The position numbers and the translations under genes were made by a program. The notes below the pieces were generated by a model. That model was not told the DNA's origin, did no database searches, and saw only the letters and a program-made list of their open reading frames with translations. A stretch of 9,385 bases of DNA from Gammaproteobacteria bacterium RIFCSPHIGHO2_12_FULL_37_14. Its GTDB lineage: Bacteria > Pseudomonadota > Gammaproteobacteria > DSM-16500. Below, one piece after another: positions 6,521 to 9,385 of this stretch (the stretch's first letter is position 1; each line of letters opens with the position of its first letter). The DNA is taken from positions 1 to 9,385 of the forward strand of contig MGXV01000047.1 of NCBI GenBank assembly GCA_001801485.1. The letters run 5' to 3'.

Positions 6521-7576
6521 TTATTTTTTATTAATATTTTGAAGAATTTTTTTCTTAAGCATTTCTGGATCAGGCAATTTACCTAATAATTCCCGTGGTA
6601 ACACTTTTGATAGTTTTAATTCAGCAACACCTATAGGACGTTTTATTTCAGGTAGTATATAGTCAACTTCAACATCATTTCTATCAGTACATAATATTAA
6701 TCCGATAGAATTATTTTCATGCTCTAGTTTAACTTTCTCATCAAGTAGCTTAAGATATAAATTCATTTTTCCTGCATATTCTGCTTTAAAATGTGTCATT
6801 TTTAACTCTACGGCCACCAATGATTGGGTAACACGATTAAAAAACAATAAGTCGATTCTGTAAGTATTTTTACCTGCGTTTAATAAATATTGATTCCCAA
6901 GAAAAGTAAATCCTTTACCTAGCATCATAATGACTTCTTTAATACGGCGAACCATATCATCTTCAACTTGTTTTTCCTGAAGCGGCTTTGTTAAAGCTAA
7001 TGCCTCAGTTGCCTCAAAAAAATATTTTCCTTTTAAAATAGTTTCAGCTTTTGCTGCTTGAATAGAGGGTAGTGTAGTATGAAAATTGTGTTTTTTATCT
7101 TGTAAGTGTCCATGCTCGTATGCCATCGCAGATATCTGATTTGAGATAACATCTCGACTACACAGCGTTTCAGCAGCCATTTGTAAATAATATAGCCTTG
7201 CATGAGCATCTTTGACTTTATTCATGATAACAATATTCGTTCCCCAGCTTACTTCTTTTGCTAGGACAAGTAATTCAGGATGCTGCTTATATTCATTATA
7301 AAATTGTCTCATGTGGGCAAGATTTCTTTCTGAAAGGCCAGTATTATCAGGGAATATAATTGATAAATCTTTTGATAAATTTTCTAATATGGATTTTCCC
7401 CAGTCATACTTAACTGAATTCTCATCAATTATTTTTCCTAGACTTAATCTGACTTCCATACTTATGCGATTAGCTGAACGTACAAATTTCTCTTGAGATT
7501 GTATTATCAGCTGTTTAGCCTGATTTAATGCGTCCAAATATGCATTTGAGGGTTGCAGATCATTTTTTTTAACCAT
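6521..7576 (-). CDS. DUF1016/YhcG-type PD-(D/E)XK nuclease, unit 2 copy, intact (351 aa)
   Basis: First gene of the nuclease-recombinase operon. The N-terminal DUF1016 region (about 10-165) is helical with the family's LGK-x-I, YDWGKSILENLSKDL and LSERNLAHMRQFY stretches and is presumed to bind DNA. The C-terminal YhcG-type domain (about 195-340) carries a PD-(D/E)XK signature: D242 in RIDLLFFN and E257-x-K259 in AVELK, followed by FKAEYAGKMNLYL and GLILC. All key acids are present, so metal-dependent DNA cleavage is plausible but inferred from the fold family only. The start is backed by AGGA six bases upstream. Two palindromes and a sigma70-like promoter lie directly upstream (7594-7705), which suggests autoregulation by this protein or another factor. 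Family members occur near restriction and defence genes; pairing with a recombinase here suggests a role in the element's DNA transactions. Confidence 0.93.
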   Translation of the reverse strand: MVKKNDLQPSNAYLDALNQAKQLIIQSQEKFVRSANRISMEVRLSLGKIIDENSVKYDWGKSILENLSKDLSIIFPDNTGLSERNLAHMRQFYNEYKQHPELLVLAKEVSWGTNIVIMNKVKDAHARLYYLQMAAETLCSRDVISNQISAMAYEHGHLQDKKHNFHTTLPSIQAAKAETILKGKYFFEATEALALTKPLQEKQVEDDMVRRIKEVIMMLGKGFTFLGNQYLLNAGKNTYRIDLLFFNRVTQSLVAVELKMTHFKAEYAGKMNLYLKLLDEKVKLEHENNSIGLILCTDRNDVEVDYILPEIKRPIGVAELKLSKVLPRELLGKLPDPEMLKKKILQNINKK

Positions 7577-7593
7577 AATTTATCCTAAATAAC

Positions 7594-7617
7594 TTTCAGA
7601 AACGACCGTTTCTGAAA
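7594..7617. repeat. Nuclease-proximal palindrome of unit 2 (operator-like)
   Basis: Perfect 11-bp arms, TTTCAGAAACG (7594-7604) and its complement (7607-7617), with a 2-nt AC centre. It begins 18 bp upstream of the nuclease ATG and ends 5 bp from the -10 at 7623-7628, so it covers the expected transcription start: the place of a repressor operator. The TTTCAGAAAC half-site recurs in the palindrome at 7670-7705. Confidence 0.85.
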
Positions 7618-7622
7618 CCTAT

Positions 7623-7651
7623 ATTATCTGCGCCAAGTCACTGGCGGTCAA
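7623..7651 (-). promoter_or_regulatory. Sigma70-type promoter of the unit 2 nuclease-recombinase operon
   Basis: On the minus strand, -35 TTGACC (7646-7651), exactly 17 bp, then -10 GATAAT (7623-7628). Each hexamer matches consensus at 5 of 6 positions. The expected start of transcription falls at about 7615, inside the proximal palindrome, and the distal palindrome ends 19 bp upstream of the -35. This is the best promoter in the window. Confidence 0.7.
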
Positions 7652-7669
7652 AGACAACTTTATCCCTAA

Positions 7670-7705
7670 TTAAACTTTCAGAAACAGCCGTTTCAGAAAG
7701 TTTAA
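7670..7705. repeat. Distal long palindrome of unit 2
   Basis: Arms of 17 bp with two mismatches around a GC centre (7687-7688); the outer half reads TTAAACTTTCAGAAAC. It repeats the half-site of the proximal palindrome, 82 bp away centre to centre, and sits upstream of the operon's -35. It matches 2282-2321 of unit 1 in position, size and 2-nt centre but not in sequence, apart from the TTAA ends. Confidence 0.85.
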
Positions 7706-7753
7706 ATCGATATTTAATTAAATATAATAACAAATATTCAATATTTTGTAAAT

Positions 7754-7813
7754 AGCCCAATAGTAGTAACTATTGGGCTTATTGGGTTATTGACAATACC
7801 ACTAAAGATCCCT
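7754..7813. repeat. Inter-unit conserved block, unit 2 copy, with perfect hairpin
   Basis: Perfect inverted repeat with 11-bp arms, AGCCCAATAGT (7754-7764), loop AGTA, complement 7769-7779. Then TTATTGGGTTATTGACA and, 8 bp on, AAAGATCCCT (7804-7813), where likeness to unit 1 (2359-2421) ends. The stem is not followed by a T-tract on the plus strand, so a terminator is unlikely. It may be a protein site or a recombination-junction sequence next to the cargo. Confidence 0.88.
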
Positions 7814-7818
7814 AACAT
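7790..7818 (+). promoter_or_regulatory. Promoter of the unit 2 cargo gene
   Basis: Consensus -35 TTGACA (7790-7795), 17-bp spacer, -10 TAACAT (7813-7818; 4 of 6 matches). The -35 lies inside the block shared by the two units and the -10 just past its end. It leaves a leader of about 34 nt before the ATG at 7859. The hairpin at 7754-7779 lies immediately upstream. Confidence 0.6.
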
Positions 7819-7858
7819 GTCCCCCATTACATAAATAGCTAATCCACGAGGATCAATC

Positions 7859-9058
7859 ATGAAGTTAATCAATACGAATAACATATTAAGTTTCTTGCCA
7901 GAAGGCAATGAAACCGAAACAGAATTAGCATTTTTGGAGCGTATAAAACAGTATTCAGTGAAAGCTAATGGTGCCACTATTCTCATTTACAATCAAAACA
8001 ATCGCTTGATGACTTGTATTAACCCTTTCGACAATACTCAATTTATTTGCGCTGATGATGGCTATACATTAGCTTCAGATTTTGGAGCAAAACGCTTTTT
8101 AGCAGGTGAAGCTCATAAGCAAATTAAAGATGAAAAAGCTAAAGAAGTAAATGCTATCCATTATTCTCGTGATTTATCATTCCCTATTAAAAAGAGAATG
8201 AATGACGTTACGTTAAATTACAATTTGCTAGATTTAGCAGGCATGTTAAATCAATTTCGTAGCGACAAAGATAAATTATATGATGTCTTATCTGAGTTAT
8301 TTAATCGTTGTGCTGATTTTACACCAGGCAAACAAGATGAATATCTTGTTGGTGGGAAAAAAGAAGATAAATACTGCCGTTTTAATTTAGCTAATAATAT
8401 GGATAAACAAGTAGCATCAACCGAACAAGTTTTTCTGACTGACGATAAAAATAATATTACAGGAACGATTAGCGCAACCGTTATTAAAAGTAATGATGGT
8501 AGTTTAGATATTTATTTTTACGATGAGATAGTCGATTATTTCACTTTACTTAATGCTAAAAAGATTGAAGAGCTTTATGCAAAATCACAGCAATTGCGTG
8601 ATGAAAAAGCCACGGATGTTAAATCTAGGCTAGAAAAGGAAATTGCTGCCATCGTCGAGCCAAAACGTGCCATTTTAATGGCACAATTATTCTCTGCAGC
8701 AAGACAAGGCTTGAGAAATTCAATGAGTGATTTAGATGAAAAAATTGAAAAAGGCTTAGTGTACGCTTTTATTCGTGCAGCTGCGGGACGCGTGGATGCT
8801 TATGTAGAATTAGGCTGTAGCAAAACAAATACAGAGAATTTTGTTATTCATGGACAAGCTACTGCACAGCTCAAAATGTTGGATAACTATATAAAAACAT
8901 GGGCTGCTGAACAATTAAAAGCATTACAACCTAAACCGAGCTCGATATCTCTAACAGCTTGTTACTTTCAACCACCCGCTATATTGAATTCCTCAGCGGT
9001 TGAGGTTCCTAAAATAATAGTTAACCCAGAAATACGAAATTTCGCACATAAGTGTTGA
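7859..9058 (+). CDS. Protein of unknown function, 399 aa (cargo of unit 2)
   Basis: I do not recognise the family. The start is well supported: GAGGA at 7848-7852, six bases before the ATG, and a promoter at 7790-7818. The protein looks soluble, with no signal peptide or membrane helix. Residues 36-70 look mixed alpha/beta. Residues 188-222 look like beta strands (FLTDDKNNITGTISATVI, then LDIYFYDE). Residues 231-270 form a charged helix, probably a coiled coil, and 275-355 are helical. The last 45 residues are proline- and serine-containing and less ordered. It has no visible similarity to the HEAT-repeat protein that holds the same position in unit 1, although both genes start just beyond the same conserved block. 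An effector, an antitoxin-like or a defence role would all be guesses. It converges on the gene at 9152. Confidence 0.85.
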   Translation: MKLINTNNILSFLPEGNETETELAFLERIKQYSVKANGATILIYNQNNRLMTCINPFDNTQFICADDGYTLASDFGAKRFLAGEAHKQIKDEKAKEVNAIHYSRDLSFPIKKRMNDVTLNYNLLDLAGMLNQFRSDKDKLYDVLSELFNRCADFTPGKQDEYLVGGKKEDKYCRFNLANNMDKQVASTEQVFLTDDKNNITGTISATVIKSNDGSLDIYFYDEIVDYFTLLNAKKIEELYAKSQQLRDEKATDVKSRLEKEIAAIVEPKRAILMAQLFSAARQGLRNSMSDLDEKIEKGLVYAFIRAAAGRVDAYVELGCSKTNTENFVIHGQATAQLKMLDNYIKTWAAEQLKALQPKPSSISLTACYFQPPAILNSSAVEVPKIIVNPEIRNFAHKC

Positions 9059-9151
9059 GTACATTGAAGAACATACTATCTGCTTTTTTCTATCTTCTGG
9101 AAAATTCAATTAGTAATATTTGGATGAGTCTCTACTTCAAAAACTAAAAAA
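9059..9151. other. Short convergent intergenic region; probable right edge of the island
   Basis: It separates the last cargo gene from the higher-GC resident gene. It has a T6 run (near 9083-9088), but I see no solid stem before it, only a distant GAAGA/TCTTC pair. No palindrome like those at 5077-5247 and no copy of the hairpin block was found, so no attachment site can be named. Confidence 0.5.
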
Positions 9152-9385
9152 TTAAATAGCTAGGTCTACCCAAAGAGCCGCATGATCCGAAGCAGCATCC
9201 TTGGCTGCTTCAATACTTGGTAAATGGGGAAATAGTGTACCGTGCGTTCCACCCCACACACCTCTACGCTCAATCCCACCCGCTGTCACTTTTTCAGAAA
9301 GTTTGGGTGACATCAAAATGTAGTCGAGTTTGGCTGAAGCTGTGCCATTTCCATGCGTACCAGGACGATCATCCCCCAAAAACTT
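9152..9385 (-). CDS. Endonuclease/exonuclease/phosphatase-family protein, C-terminal part
   Basis: The frame enters from the right window edge and ends at TAA (9152-9154); about 77 residues are visible. It shows the C-terminal signature of the DNase I-like fold: KLDYILMSP, with the Asp before the strand, and near the end AASDHAALWVDL, where SDH supplies the catalytic Asp-His pair. In between is ERRGVWGG, seen in a bacterial subgroup of secreted or periplasmic members. The substrate cannot be set from this fragment: DNA, sphingomyelin-type phosphodiesters or inositol phosphates are all used within the superfamily. GC is near 49% here (88/180 in 9181-9360), well above the rest of the window, so this is probably resident chromosome rather than part of the island. 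Confidence 0.85.
   Translation of the reverse strand, partial: KFLGDDRPGTHGNGTASAKLDYILMSPKLSEKVTAGGIERRGVWGGTHGTLFPHLPSIEAAKDAASDHAALWVDLAI

Noticed and set aside
6521..7576. Part of a type I restriction-modification system, as for some YhcG-like proteins
   Set aside because: No hsdR, hsdM or hsdS gene is present in the window, and the constant partner here is the recombinase.
7738..7986. Minus-strand 82-aa hydrophobic reading frame
   Set aside because: It runs antisense through the conserved block, the cargo promoter and the cargo start, all of which are better supported; no ribosome-binding site was seen.

Overview
The window is AT-rich bacterial DNA. It reads as an accessory island that ends against a more ordinary chromosomal gene at the far right. 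GC by hand count is 15/60 in 2581-2640 but 88/180 in 9181-9360. A gammaproteobacterium is plausible, perhaps a host-associated lineage such as Legionellales, because of the low GC, the eukaryote-like HEAT-repeat protein and the orphan effector-like cargo. No ribosomal or marker gene is present to confirm this.

The main point is that the window holds two tandem copies of one modular unit with a period of about 5.39 kb. Each unit reads, left to right: tyrosine recombinase (minus strand), DUF1016/YhcG-type PD-(D/E)XK nuclease (minus strand, same operon, transcribed first), a divergent control region, then a single cargo gene (plus strand). Unit 1 has a recombinase cut by the window edge (1-1097), a frameshifted nuclease (1100-2174), a control region (2175-2579) and a 765-aa HEAT-repeat protein (2580-4877). 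Unit 2 has an intact recombinase (5241-6485), an intact nuclease (6521-7576), a control region (7577-7858) and an unrelated 399-aa protein (7859-9058). The backbone is homologous between units; the cargo is not.

Each control region has the same plan written in different sequence. A shorter palindrome lies next to the nuclease gene and a longer one lies 82-96 bp further out. Between them, in unit 2, sits a good sigma70-type promoter (TTGACC-17-GATAAT) firing toward the nuclease. A 60-63 bp block shared by both units follows. It opens with an 11-bp-arm inverted repeat, ends at AAAGATCCCT where the two units stop resembling each other, and in unit 2 carries the -35 of a cargo promoter. The palindromes differ between units (TTTCGCTAACA versus TTTCAGAAACG arms), as expected if each is read by its own unit's DNA-binding protein.

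Between the units, at the 3' end of the intact recombinase gene, lies a run of four or five related odd-centred palindromes (5077-5247). They could be recombinase arm/attachment sites, operators or terminators.

Inference: this looks like an undescribed cassette-type element in which a recombinase and a YhcG-like nuclease form a conserved chassis that carries interchangeable cargo and regulates itself through module-specific operators. The right end (9152-9385) is the C-terminus of an endonuclease/exonuclease/phosphatase-family protein and probably marks the resident chromosome.
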